Shown: in pieces, positions 45,771-54,268 of the stretch | How positions within the stretch are numbered: the stretch's first letter is position 1 | How the letters are laid out: the number at the start of each line of letters is the position of its first letter | NCBI GenBank assembly: GCA_039984955.1 | Contig: JBDWTN010000007.1 | Span: 2,178,501-2,242,500, forward strand | Direction of reading: 5' to 3' | Origin: Marinobacter alexandrii | GTDB lineage: Bacteria; Bacteroidota; Bacteroidia; Cytophagales; Cyclobacteriaceae | DNA length: 64,000 nucleotides | Notes under the pieces: model-generated | The model's database searches: none | What the model was told of the DNA's origin: nothing | The model's input: the letters and a program-made list of their open reading frames with translations, nothing else | Program-made: the position numbers and the translations under genes

Positions 45771-46076
45771 ATGGAAGAGATTATCAAACTACTTTGGGAA
45801 GCATCAGAAAGTTTTCTTGCGTGTAGAGTGGTATTGCAAGGAGAACCTTTTCCAAGGGTAATTCACCCTTACGGAGTTGCCAGGACTTCAAAAAATAAAA
45901 TAGTTCTTGTTTGTCAGCAGTCTACTGGATTTACCAAAGCTGGTGGCAAGGCAGGTTATAGAAATTTGATGTTGAAGCGTATAGAATCGGTTGAAATCCT
46001 AAAGGAGAAATTTGAAGTTTCAGATGATTTTAACCCATCAGATATCCAATACAATGAGTGGATTTTTCATGTTTGA
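45771..46076 (+). CDS. Small protein resembling a WYL domain
   Basis: 101 residues from the ATG at 45771 (a TTG at 45732 would add 13). The segment RVIHPYGVARTSKNKIVLVC then GYRNLMLKRIESVEILKEKF follows the order of a WYL ligand-binding domain, in which R-L-D/K-R-I is typical, but no HTH is attached. WYL domains sense nucleic acids or nucleotides in transcription factors and phage-defence proteins. This stand-alone version is of unknown function. Confidence 0.5.
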   Translation: MEEIIKLLWEASESFLACRVVLQGEPFPRVIHPYGVARTSKNKIVLVCQQSTGFTKAGGKAGYRNLMLKRIESVEILKEKFEVSDDFNPSDIQYNEWIFHV

Positions 46077-46081
46077 TTCGA

Positions 46082-46159
46082 ATGAATGGATTTGATTACA
46101 GTAAACCTACTAACCTAAAAAGGCTCGCTGACTTAATCAAGGAGGCCCAAGTAAGGTAA
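46082..46159 (+). other. Possible 25-codon reading frame or gene fragment
   Basis: ATG to TAA reading MNGFDYSKPTNLKRLADLIK then EAQVR. It begins five bases after the preceding stop. The composition looks coding and the opening recalls the N terminus of FAD-binding CoxM-like proteins, but it is cut short. Either a small gene or a fragment. Confidence 0.25.
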
Positions 46160-46162
46160 ACT

Positions 46163-47110
46163 TTATTTACCCAGGCCCTGCAGCCACCCAAATAGCTCCA
46201 TCAACCAAGCCACTCCAAGATGAATAAATATTCCTCCCCAGATATTGCGGCTATTGTAGGAGATAATTCCAAGAACATATCCTCCGAAAATGGAACTGAT
46301 AGTCTCTCCCATTGGCTTGCCAAAATGAAGAAAAGCATAAGTGATAACCATAGGTAAGACAGCATATCCGCCAAGTGTTCGAGTAAAAGCAAAGATTAGA
46401 AAACCTCTAAAAATCAGTTCTACAGAGATGAAACTACTTCCATAGCAAAGTTCATAAATGGTCACTAACCAGGATTCTGAAATTTCAGGATTTTCCCTTA
46501 AATAAAAGTTAGCTCCAGAGCCTCGGTATCTAGGATAAAAGTCTTGTATATCTCCTATAAACGAACCAATGCCGATAAATACAGCGGATATTCCTAGGAG
46601 AATCAGGTACGGTTTTGCATCAAATTTCTTCAAGCTCAATCCATAGTAATTTTTGGTTTCGTCTTTCTCCAAAAATGGATATAGAATCAACATAGGGATG
46701 ACGACTAAAATTAAACTGGAGGCCCAATTGATGCAACGAATGATAAAGGGGTATTCTAGGCGTGGGAGATATTTAAACCACTCGATGAAACCGTAAAAAG
46801 ATCGATCCAGAGCCAATAGACCAAACCCGATAATAAATTTGATCCAATAATTTTTGTCCGTAAGCCAGTCTCTTTTTTTGCCAAAAGCATATAGAATAAG
46901 ACATACAATTAGAAAGGGTCCTCCGTGAAAAAGAAACATCCACAGCCACTTAATGGGTTGCCCATTATAGGAGTCTATTACACCATCTTCAAAATCGTAT
47001 TTGTAGTTTAAAGCAATACAGATACCCGTGAAAATAAGGATGGTCAGATAGAGCTTGAGATCAAAATGTTCTCGTTGGTAGGCCTTAAGATATTGAAGAA
47101 CTTTCTTCAT
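46163..47110 (-). CDS. CPBP-family intramembrane protease-like protein, incomplete active site
   Basis: 315 residues with about eight transmembrane helices. The abortive-infection/CAAX domain sits at residues about 215-305: VELIFRGFLIFAF stands where the family has EExxxR, so the first Glu is Val; YAFLHFGKP is motif 2 and IFIHLGVAW motif 3. Loss of one glutamate may impair proteolysis, although some members tolerate changes. Role unknown. Confidence 0.78.
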   Translation of the reverse strand: MKKVLQYLKAYQREHFDLKLYLTILIFTGICIALNYKYDFEDGVIDSYNGQPIKWLWMFLFHGGPFLIVCLILYAFGKKRDWLTDKNYWIKFIIGFGLLALDRSFYGFIEWFKYLPRLEYPFIIRCINWASSLILVVIPMLILYPFLEKDETKNYYGLSLKKFDAKPYLILLGISAVFIGIGSFIGDIQDFYPRYRGSGANFYLRENPEISESWLVTIYELCYGSSFISVELIFRGFLIFAFTRTLGGYAVLPMVITYAFLHFGKPMGETISSIFGGYVLGIISYNSRNIWGGIFIHLGVAWLMELFGWLQGLGK

Positions 47111-47171
47111 TGATTGAGTTAATGCTTTTGAAAATCCTAAATTAGACTATTCAAGTCAAAGCAATTATTGA

Positions 47172-47936
47172 ATGTGCCTAATCACTTTCGCCTACAAGGC
47201 TCACCCAAAATATAAGTTTATTCTTGCAGCGAATCGAGATGAGTTTTATGCACGACCTACTGCGGCTACCCATTGGTGGGAGGACCATCCTGAAATTTTG
47301 GGAGGCAGGGACCTTCAAGCGCATGGCACATGGATGGCAATTCACAGGAATGGAAGATTTGCAGCAGTTACCAATTACAGAGACATGAAGCATATAAAAC
47401 CAGATGCTAAATCCAGGGGTGATTTGCCGGTCCATTTTTTACTTAAAAATGACTCACCAAGCTCTTACTCGAAAGCAGTTCACAAAGAAGGAGCCAGTTA
47501 CAGTGGATATAATCTTATTACGCTAGAAGATGAAATGACTCATGTAAGTAACTACGACTCACAAGTAAACCTATTGGATGCTGGAATATATGGTTTGAGC
47601 AATGCCCTCTTAGATACGTCATGGGCGAAAGTGAAGAAAGCAAAAGGAGATTTTAAAACACTTATAGAACAAAAGTTCGATTTGGAAGATCTAATTGAAA
47701 TGATGCAGAATACAGAAACCGCAGAAGACGGGGCTTTGCCGAATACTGGGCTGGATTATGAGCGTGAAAAGGCGCTTTCAGCAATGTGTATTCGAACGCC
47801 TGATTACGGAACCTGTTGTTCAACAGCAATCACGATTGATTATGATGGTAATGTGGCATTCATGGAAAAAAGCTATCCAGTGGGAGACCGGAATGATGAA
47901 ATTGTATCATTTAACTTTCAAATCGAAAGAAGATAA
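47172..47936 (+). CDS. NRDE (TANGO2-like) family protein
   Basis: 254 residues. Begins MCLITFAYKAHPKYKFILAA and has the naming motif NRDEFYARPT, then GGRDLQAHGTWMAI and the later YGLSNALLDTSWAK and YGTCCSTAI. The Cys2 position is that of an N-terminal nucleophile hydrolase. TANGO2 relatives are linked to haem or lipid metabolism in eukaryotes. It is the first of a run of plus-strand genes leading into the pxp operon. Confidence 0.88.
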   Translation: MCLITFAYKAHPKYKFILAANRDEFYARPTAATHWWEDHPEILGGRDLQAHGTWMAIHRNGRFAAVTNYRDMKHIKPDAKSRGDLPVHFLLKNDSPSSYSKAVHKEGASYSGYNLITLEDEMTHVSNYDSQVNLLDAGIYGLSNALLDTSWAKVKKAKGDFKTLIEQKFDLEDLIEMMQNTETAEDGALPNTGLDYEREKALSAMCIRTPDYGTCCSTAITIDYDGNVAFMEKSYPVGDRNDEIVSFNFQIERR

Positions 47937-47938
47937 AT

Positions 47939-48376
47939 ATGGATCAGGATCATTATAGGAAGCTTGAAAGAATGTACTTAGCCTCTAAGGTTAATACGCA
48001 AATATTTGATTCAACTACGGCGAAGGTTAGTCATGAAAAGGCAGAAATTGGATTGAAGATAGATCCAAAATATTTTCATGCACTTGGAGCTATCCATGGA
48101 TCAGTCTACTTTAAGTTACTAGATGATGCAGCATTTTTTGCTGTGAATTCTATTGTCGCAGAGGTATTTGTATTGACGACTACTTTTAATATTCAATTAA
48201 TTCGCCCAGCATCAGAGGGACTCCTAAGAGCAATTGGTACAGTACGATTCAAGTCTAAAAGTTTATTCGTTGCAGAATCAAGGTTGTACAATGATCAAGG
48301 CAAAGAGATTGCTTTTGGTTCTGGAAACTTTGCTAAAAGTAAAGTCGCTCTCTCACCTGAAATAGGGTATAGATGA
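47939..48376 (+). CDS. PaaI-type hotdog thioesterase
   Basis: 145 residues. The hotdog signature HALGAIHGSVYFKLLDDAAF and the later TFNIQLIRPASEGLLRA fit PaaI-like acyl-CoA thioesterases. Two bases separate it from the NRDE gene, and its stop overlaps the transporter start by four bases. The acyl substrate is unknown. Confidence 0.82.
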   Translation: MDQDHYRKLERMYLASKVNTQIFDSTTAKVSHEKAEIGLKIDPKYFHALGAIHGSVYFKLLDDAAFFAVNSIVAEVFVLTTTFNIQLIRPASEGLLRAIGTVRFKSKSLFVAESRLYNDQGKEIAFGSGNFAKSKVALSPEIGYR

Positions 48377-49569
48377 ACATCCTTAAAAAATACTTTGGAC
48401 CAAGTACATTGGTGACTGCTGCATTCATAGGGCCTGGTACATTGACAGTGTGTACCATATCGGGAGCCAACTTTGGATATACACTATTGTGGGTCTTGCT
48501 CTTTGCTACTCTAGCTACAATCATTCTTCAGGAAATGACAGCTAGACTTGGACTAATTACTCAAGGGGGCTTAGGTGAGGCTATTCGATCCAATATCAAA
48601 AATTTGGGAGTAAGGATAATGGCTGTTACCTTGGTTTTTACTGCCATAATAATTGGAAATGCAGCTTATGAGGCTGGCAATATTTCTGGAGCAGTTTTAG
48701 GAATAGAAGGCGTTGTGGGATCAAGAGTTCCTTGGGCTTTAGTAATTGGAGGAGTCTCATTTGGTGTTCTGTACATTGGTAGATTTAAATTGATCGAACA
48801 GATCTTGATAGGACTAGTCATTCTAATGAGCATTGTTTTTCTAGTGACGGCAATTGTGGTGAAACCGGATTTAGGAGATTTGTTTTCAGGATTTGTGCCT
48901 TCTTTTACTGAGAATAATCAGCTGGCAATTCTTGGGCTTATTGGAACTACCATCGTTCCGTACAATTTGTTCCTTCACGCTTCTTCGGTAAGTCAAAAAT
49001 GGAAAAACGCAGATCAACTTGGCGATTTGCAAAAAGAAAATGTAATCGCAATTGGACTTGGAGGTTTGATCTCCATGGCGATCGTTATTACAAGTGCAGC
49101 TACCATCTTTGGTGTAGGTGTTTCTGGAATCAATGAGATGGCTACACAATTGGAACCACTTCTTGGAAGCTGGGCTAAATACTTCTTAGCATTGGGCCTC
49201 TTTGCGGCAGGAATTTCATCTTCTATTACAGCACCGCTAGCAGCAGCTTATACAGCACAGGGCATTTTTGGATGGAAGGTAGATGCGAAGGACGTTAAAT
49301 TTCGAGCGATTTGGGTCCTCATTCTCGTTGTGGGAACTGTATTTTCAATGATTGGATACAAGCCGATTGAAGTTATTCAAGTCGCGCAAATTGCTAATGG
49401 AATTTTGCTGCCTGTTATTGTATTCTTTCTGATCTACCTATGCAATAAAAAATCACTTTTGAAAAACTATGTGAATAAATCATGGCAGAACGGGCTAGCC
49501 ATCTTAGTCATACTAGTGAGCCTTATTGTAAGTTTTAGGAGTTTAAATAGTGTGTTCGGATTTTTATAA
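48373..49569 (+). CDS. Nramp-fold transporter with altered metal-binding motifs (YcsG-like)
   Basis: 398 residues, eleven or so transmembrane helices. TM1 reads FIGPGTLTVCTISGANFGYT where metal-transporting Nramp proteins have DPGN, and TM6 reads TTIVPYNLFLHASSV where they have MPHN. The metal-binding Asp, Asn and Met are thus Gly, Thr and Val. It directly precedes pxpABC, as the Nramp homologue YcsG neighbours pxpA (ycsF) and kipIA in Bacillus subtilis. Transport of 5-oxoproline or a related substrate, not metal, is my inference. Confidence 0.82.
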   Translation: MNILKKYFGPSTLVTAAFIGPGTLTVCTISGANFGYTLLWVLLFATLATIILQEMTARLGLITQGGLGEAIRSNIKNLGVRIMAVTLVFTAIIIGNAAYEAGNISGAVLGIEGVVGSRVPWALVIGGVSFGVLYIGRFKLIEQILIGLVILMSIVFLVTAIVVKPDLGDLFSGFVPSFTENNQLAILGLIGTTIVPYNLFLHASSVSQKWKNADQLGDLQKENVIAIGLGGLISMAIVITSAATIFGVGVSGINEMATQLEPLLGSWAKYFLALGLFAAGISSSITAPLAAAYTAQGIFGWKVDAKDVKFRAIWVLILVVGTVFSMIGYKPIEVIQVAQIANGILLPVIVFFLIYLCNKKSLLKNYVNKSWQNGLAILVILVSLIVSFRSLNSVFGFL

Positions 49570-49592
49570 TGTTTAAACGAGAAAGAATAATT

Positions 49593-49617
49593 CCCCCTTT
49601 GGAGGGGGTTAGGGGGA
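49593..49617. repeat. GC-rich short intergenic repeat
   Basis: CCCCCT and AGGGGG pair around TTGG, followed after TTA by a second GGGGG (49612-49616) which could pair with the same C-run. C- and G-runs are very unlike the surroundings. Similar CCCCCTTTGGAGGGGG units are, as I recall, scattered in many Bacteroidota genomes. It lies inside the transporter-pxpA gap, so it may shape mRNA levels of pxpABC. Confidence 0.6.
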
Positions 49618-49632
49618 GGTTATATTACGTTC

Positions 49633-50373
49633 ATGTTTTCAATTGACCTAAATGCCGACTTAGGAGAGCATCCAGATTCTAATCTTGATGAAATGATCAT
49701 GCCATTCATTTCTTCATGTAACATTGCTTGTGGCGGGCATATTGGTGATGAGACCTCCGTTAGGCAGACCCTTATTTTGGCGAAAAGATTTAACGTAGCA
49801 GTGGGAGCGCACCCTTCTTATTCAGATAAAGAAAATTTCGGAAGAAAAATTTTAGATATCCAGCCAGGAAAGCTAGCTGAAGACGTCAAAGAGCAGATTT
49901 CATTGGTTTCTCGAATCTGTCAAGAAGAGGGAGTTACCCTTCATCACATCAAACCACATGGGGCTTTGTATAATCATGCAGCGTCTAATAGATTTGTTTC
50001 TGAGCTTATTCTTGAAGTATTAAAGGATACAGTACCAGGTATTTATTGGATGGGTTTTGCAAGCTCTGAATCGGAAAAAATAGCAAAAGAGAATAATTAT
50101 CCATTCATAACAGAAGGATTTGCAGATCGTAAATATGAATCGGATGGTTCACTCCGATTAAGAACATTGGAAGGTGCGGTTTTGAATCCCCGACAAGTAT
50201 TAGATCAGGTAGAGGAAATTGTGATTAATCATCGGGTGCATGCTGAAGAATGGATAGACTTAAGTATTCAATCCCTATGCCTACATGGAGATACCAAAGG
50301 GGCAGTAACTTTATCTAAAGAAATCAATCAACATCTTGTCACTAAAGGAGTCCAAATCACTGCAGTTCAATGA
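49633..50373 (+). CDS. pxpA: 5-oxoprolinase subunit PxpA (LamB/YcsF)
   Basis: 246 residues. Typical N terminus IDLNADLGEHPDSNLDEMIM with SCNIACGGHIGD and the later HHIKPHGALYN and EGFADRKYESDGSL. PxpA with PxpB and PxpC forms the prokaryotic ATP-dependent 5-oxoprolinase, which opens pyroglutamate to glutamate. The three are encoded together here with overlapping ends. Confidence 0.95.
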   Translation: MFSIDLNADLGEHPDSNLDEMIMPFISSCNIACGGHIGDETSVRQTLILAKRFNVAVGAHPSYSDKENFGRKILDIQPGKLAEDVKEQISLVSRICQEEGVTLHHIKPHGALYNHAASNRFVSELILEVLKDTVPGIYWMGFASSESEKIAKENNYPFITEGFADRKYESDGSLRLRTLEGAVLNPRQVLDQVEEIVINHRVHAEEWIDLSIQSLCLHGDTKGAVTLSKEINQHLVTKGVQITAVQ

Positions 50374-51025
50374 AATTATCTGGGAGGTTTCCCTATTAGG
50401 AGAGCAGGTGATTTTGCTCAAATGCCCGAAGCAAACTCCGATTGAAAAAATCCATGAAAGCACGCATGTCATTGAGCGAGAATTAGGTCAAAGGCTAGTG
50501 GATATTGTTCCAGCTTATCATTCTATAGCAGTGTTCACGACTATCCCACTTGAAGAGTTGATTGATTTATTGCAAAAAGCACAAATAAAACCGTCAAATA
50601 ATTCTAGCGAAAAAGAGCATATAGAACTTCCAATTTGCTATGAGTTAGGTCTAGATATTGAATTAGTTGCTTTGAAGAAAGGGCTTAAGGTTGAAGAATT
50701 GATTGCCATTCATTTAGCAGGGAAGTATCGCATTTCTTTTATCGGGTTCACTCCCGGATTCATTTATGCTGATGGATTAGATGAAACACTTTCCTGTTCA
50801 AGGCTTGAGAATCCTAGGAAGAAGGTTTTGGCTGGTTCAGTTGGAATTGGCGGAGGTCAAACAGGAATCTATTCGCTTGATAGTCCTGGGGGATGGAACA
50901 TCATTGGACTAACTCCAGTCAAGCTATTTGATCCCGTAAAACAACCTCCAATGATGATTGATGTTGGGAGTTCGTATAACTTTTATAGAATCACACAAGA
51001 AGAATTTGAGTCATGGGGAAGTTGA
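50336..51025 (+). CDS. pxpB: 5-oxoprolinase subunit PxpB (KipI-like)
   Basis: Up to 229 residues. Signatures GFTPGFIYADGLDETL, PRKKVLAGSVGIGGGQTGI and SPGGWNIIGLTPVKLFDP are those of PxpB/KipI. There is no ATG near the beginning. The listed start is TTG at 50336. A better one may be CTG at 50360, nine bases after AAAGGAG (50344-50350). Either way it overlaps the end of pxpA and may be translationally coupled. Confidence 0.92.
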   Translation: MSLKESKSLQFNEIIWEVSLLGEQVILLKCPKQTPIEKIHESTHVIERELGQRLVDIVPAYHSIAVFTTIPLEELIDLLQKAQIKPSNNSSEKEHIELPICYELGLDIELVALKKGLKVEELIAIHLAGKYRISFIGFTPGFIYADGLDETLSCSRLENPRKKVLAGSVGIGGGQTGIYSLDSPGGWNIIGLTPVKLFDPVKQPPMMIDVGSSYNFYRITQEEFESWGS

Positions 51026-51846
51026 GAGTGGTTAAAACAGGGCCAGTAGCGACCATTCAGGATTTGGGTCGTTTTGGTTTTCGTAGGTATGGCATCCCTC
51101 AATCTGGAGTGATGGACATTGAGATGATGAAAATGGCTAACAAAGCAATCGGAAATCCAGATAATTACCCTGTGGTTGAGTTTGCGATGATGGGAATAAA
51201 ACTAGAAGTGTTAGAAAAAACTTCTATTTCTGTCATTGGAGCTGCCTTAAAAGTGAATGGAAATTCATTCAAAAAAAAATCTGCCTTCTTGAATAATGGA
51301 GACGAACTAGAGATTTCTACGCCAGATAATGTATATGCCTATTTAGGGATAGGGGGTAAAATTGAGGCAAAGGAAGACTTTGGGAGTTTCGCTACGTATC
51401 CACCTGCAGGATTTGGAGGCGTAGATGGTAGAGTGTTAGAAAAAGAGGATATCATAATTACTGATTCACAAAAACATAATATTCATGAGGTTGATTTTCC
51501 TATAAGGAAGCAGGATACCTTGGAAGTAATTAGAATTTTGAAAGGACCTGAATGGAGTGCATTAAAGGAACTTCCTGATTCAAAAGGTTTTCAAGTGCAT
51601 CCTTCAAGCAATCGTATGGGTATTCGATTGATTGGAGAAAGGCTTGAGAACACTGGAAAAGAAATCATTTCTTCAGCGGTCATTCCAGGGACCATTCAGC
51701 TTCCGCCAGATGGACAACCGATTATATTAATGAACGATTGTCAAACGACAGGAGGGTATCCAAGGATTGGGAAAGTGATTGAGGAAGACATGGGTAAGGT
51801 TGCTCAAGTGAAACCTGGCAAGCTAATCTCTCTTCTTCTTAATTGA
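51013..51846 (+). CDS. pxpC: 5-oxoprolinase subunit PxpC (KipA-like)
   Basis: 277 residues. Begins with VVKTGPVATIQDLGRFGFRR and YGIPQSGVMD, then FATYPPAGFGGVDGR, SNRMGIRL and QLPPDGQPIILMNDCQTTGG with YPRIGKV. It starts 13 bases inside pxpB. Last of the 5-oxoprolinase genes. It overlaps a convergent barrel gene by eight bases. Confidence 0.94.
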   Translation: MGKLRVVKTGPVATIQDLGRFGFRRYGIPQSGVMDIEMMKMANKAIGNPDNYPVVEFAMMGIKLEVLEKTSISVIGAALKVNGNSFKKKSAFLNNGDELEISTPDNVYAYLGIGGKIEAKEDFGSFATYPPAGFGGVDGRVLEKEDIIITDSQKHNIHEVDFPIRKQDTLEVIRILKGPEWSALKELPDSKGFQVHPSSNRMGIRLIGERLENTGKEIISSAVIPGTIQLPPDGQPIILMNDCQTTGGYPRIGKVIEEDMGKVAQVKPGKLISLLLN

Positions 51847-52417
51847 ATCGGAAACCGAATTCAAATCCACCAATAATGCCAAACTTGTTATCAACCATGA
51901 TGATGTCATCTGATTCAAAGCCGGTATAACCCAAACCCACACTAATGTCTAAATGTATTCCGCTTGCATAGTTTCTCTGAATACCCCAGACCGGTCCAAC
52001 TGTAAATCCATTAAGATCAGATTCGAAAGTTCCAAATCCGCCTGCATCCACGATTGTATTAAATTGATAAGAAGAATAAAGTCCTACATAGTTTCCGGAG
52101 TTGTTTTTCAAATTATCTTTTTTAATCCTCTTTCTATTGTAGTAATTTCTAAAAGAGGCAGTTAAAAAAGGCGTAGAATAGGATTCGAAACTTTCCTCGC
52201 CATTGATGCTCTGAAAGTAGAAGCTATACGCCAGACCACCTCCGAAAGTAACGGATTGTTTTTCTCCGACCTTTGCCTCAAGGTGTGCCATTAAGGGGAG
52301 TATACTTATAGTAAATTGTGTCGTGTCAAGAGTTACCTCTTTTCCTTGAGCTAGTGATCTTTGCTGACTGGAAATTAGAATTATAAGTGATAGTAAAGTG
52401 GTAATAAGAGGTTTCAT
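51839..52417 (-). CDS. Small outer-membrane beta-barrel protein
   Basis: 192 residues, signal peptide ending near QQRSLAQ, alternating hydrophobic strands (GLGYTGFESDDIIMVDNKFG) and C-terminal GGFEFGFRFN. A barrel of eight strands is likely, similar in style to the gene at 13065. No known function. Confidence 0.6.
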   Translation of the reverse strand: MKPLITTLLSLIILISSQQRSLAQGKEVTLDTTQFTISILPLMAHLEAKVGEKQSVTFGGGLAYSFYFQSINGEESFESYSTPFLTASFRNYYNRKRIKKDNLKNNSGNYVGLYSSYQFNTIVDAGGFGTFESDLNGFTVGPVWGIQRNYASGIHLDISVGLGYTGFESDDIIMVDNKFGIIGGFEFGFRFN

Positions 52418-52476
52418 ATCGGGTTATTTCAGAATTAGCTTACAAATAAAGCTGAATAGTTAATTCAACTATGGAT

Positions 52477-53373
52477 TTAGTGCTGAAAGATTTTGTGGAT
52501 TTCACTAGCTAACATCTCAGCGGCCTTCTCATTTTTCCTAAACCACATCTCTGGCTCAACTAATTCCAGCTCTGAGATAGCAGGATTTCCTCCATTATCA
52601 TTTACAATGTCCACCCTTGCATAAAGAGGGGTGGTTTGGCAGGCATTCACGGCTGCTACAGCTAAATCGATTTCAGCTTGAGACGGAGTATAATCTTTTA
52701 CAGTCCCCCCAAAATCATCTTGCACTCGAAAATCTCCTGCCTTTGCAATTTTGAGCACCGCATGAGTATACTCTTTTCCGATCATCATAAGTGAGATTTC
52801 TCCACGCTCAGTTACACTTCGTTGAAATGGCTGCAGCATCATAGACTCATCGTTGATTAGGTGTGCAAAGCGATCCTCATGATCAGTTACGTTTTCAGGG
52901 GTCAGCTTGAAGGTATCTTTTGCAGCAGCAGAAATTGCTGGTTTCAAAACAGTATCCCTCCAACCTAGTTCCTGATGAATCTGTTTTAAGGTGCGCTGAT
53001 CCTTAGGCTCAATAAAGTAAGTCTCAACAACATTTACCCCTTTATCTTTTAAATCATCTAGATAATGTTTGTCCAGATTCCAAATGATCGTCTCATAATC
53101 ATTGATTAATTGAGTTTTAATGGAAACGTCGATTAGCCAGTCGCTGAATTCTGTGAATTTTTCTGCATAGTCCCAGGTAGTTCTGAAAAGGGCAATCTTA
53201 GTTTGAGTCCAATCAAAAGAAGCATCAGACCAGGCAATTTTTTTTACTTTCAACCCTAAGTTCTCTAATGCTTTAAGAACCAAACCATCTTCGACGATTA
53301 CATTGTCAATATATTCGTTCTTCTTTTTTGGCTCTACATAACGCTCATCCGTAAGAATAATAACATCAAGCAT
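52477..53373 (-). CDS. ATP-grasp enzyme
   Basis: 298 residues. The ATP-grasp pattern is visible: DTVLKPAISAAAKDTFKL (first ATP lysine), MMLQPFQRSVTERGEISLMM and ARVDIVNDNGGNPAISELEL with the Mg-binding Glu pair, ending VEPEMWF. It resembles the glutathione-synthetase-like ATP-grasp proteins that join an amine to a carboxylate. Substrate unknown. It overlaps the RmlD-like gene by eight bases, so the two may act together. Confidence 0.8.
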   Translation of the reverse strand: MLDVIILTDERYVEPKKKNEYIDNVIVEDGLVLKALENLGLKVKKIAWSDASFDWTQTKIALFRTTWDYAEKFTEFSDWLIDVSIKTQLINDYETIIWNLDKHYLDDLKDKGVNVVETYFIEPKDQRTLKQIHQELGWRDTVLKPAISAAAKDTFKLTPENVTDHEDRFAHLINDESMMLQPFQRSVTERGEISLMMIGKEYTHAVLKIAKAGDFRVQDDFGGTVKDYTPSQAEIDLAVAAVNACQTTPLYARVDIVNDNGGNPAISELELVEPEMWFRKNEKAAEMLASEIHKIFQH

Positions 53374-54268
53374 AACTAAGTTGAGATTTCAAAATGGCTA
53401 ATCCTTCTTTAAAGCTAACAGGTTCATACCCTAATTCTGCTCTTGCTTTATCTAAAATGAATCCGGTTTTTCTAGGACGTTTAGCTGGTTGTGTAAAGAT
53501 GGAGCCATCCACCTCTTCAATAAGGGACTTATCTAGCTGGAAAAAGTCTGCTGTAGCAATGGCCATTTCATAAGGAGTGAGTAGGTCCTTTCCTGAGATA
53601 TGAAACACACCTTTTGATCTTTTTCCCGCAATGAGTGCACATCCCTTGGCTAGATCTTCAGCCAATGTTGGGGTCCGCCATTGATCGTTTACAACTTTTA
53701 TAGACTTATTATCTTCTAAACTTTTCTTTACCCAAAGAATGATATTAGATCGACTCATATCTTGTACTATTCCATAGACAAGCATCGTACGAACTACGGA
53801 ATAGTTGAGATTACTCGATTCTAACAATCTCTCAGAAGCTAGTTTACTTTCTGCATATTTGCTTAGTGGGTTAGGCAAATTTTCTTCTCTGTAAGGCCCA
53901 TTTTCCCCGTCAAATATGAAGTCTGTAGAAAGTTGAACAAAGAAACTGTCCGTTTCTTTACAGGCCTTGATTAAATGTTCGACCGCCGTTACGTTTAGCG
54001 CCCAACATGTATTCGGATCTAGTTCACATTGGTCTACATGAGTCAAAGCAGCAGTATTAATAACCACATCTGGTTTGTGAGATGAAATTACTTCACTTAC
54101 TTCTTCCTTAGAGGTAACGTCCATTGGAATATAGAGATAGGATCCTGGCAGATTTCTATTTTCTCCTCTTCCAGTTGCAATAACTTCTACATTACTCTTC
54201 TCCTCATAAAGCTGAACCAGTTTCTGACCTAGCAGTCCATTTGCTCCTGTGATTAAGATCTTGGTCAT
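53366..54268 (-). CDS. RmlD-like NAD(P)-dependent sugar reductase / epimerase
   Basis: 300 residues. Extended SDR: ITGANGLLGQKLVQL for NAD(P), VINTAALTHVDQCELDP, STDFIFDGENGPY and the YAESKLASE active site (YxxxK). It is close to dTDP-4-dehydrorhamnose reductase, but no other rhamnose gene is nearby, so a different 4-keto sugar or even a methionine adenosyltransferase-beta-like role is possible. Middle gene of an overlapping trio. Confidence 0.85.
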   Translation of the reverse strand: MTKILITGANGLLGQKLVQLYEEKSNVEVIATGRGENRNLPGSYLYIPMDVTSKEEVSEVISSHKPDVVINTAALTHVDQCELDPNTCWALNVTAVEHLIKACKETDSFFVQLSTDFIFDGENGPYREENLPNPLSKYAESKLASERLLESSNLNYSVVRTMLVYGIVQDMSRSNIILWVKKSLEDNKSIKVVNDQWRTPTLAEDLAKGCALIAGKRSKGVFHISGKDLLTPYEMAIATADFFQLDKSLIEEVDGSIFTQPAKRPRKTGFILDKARAELGYEPVSFKEGLAILKSQLSYA

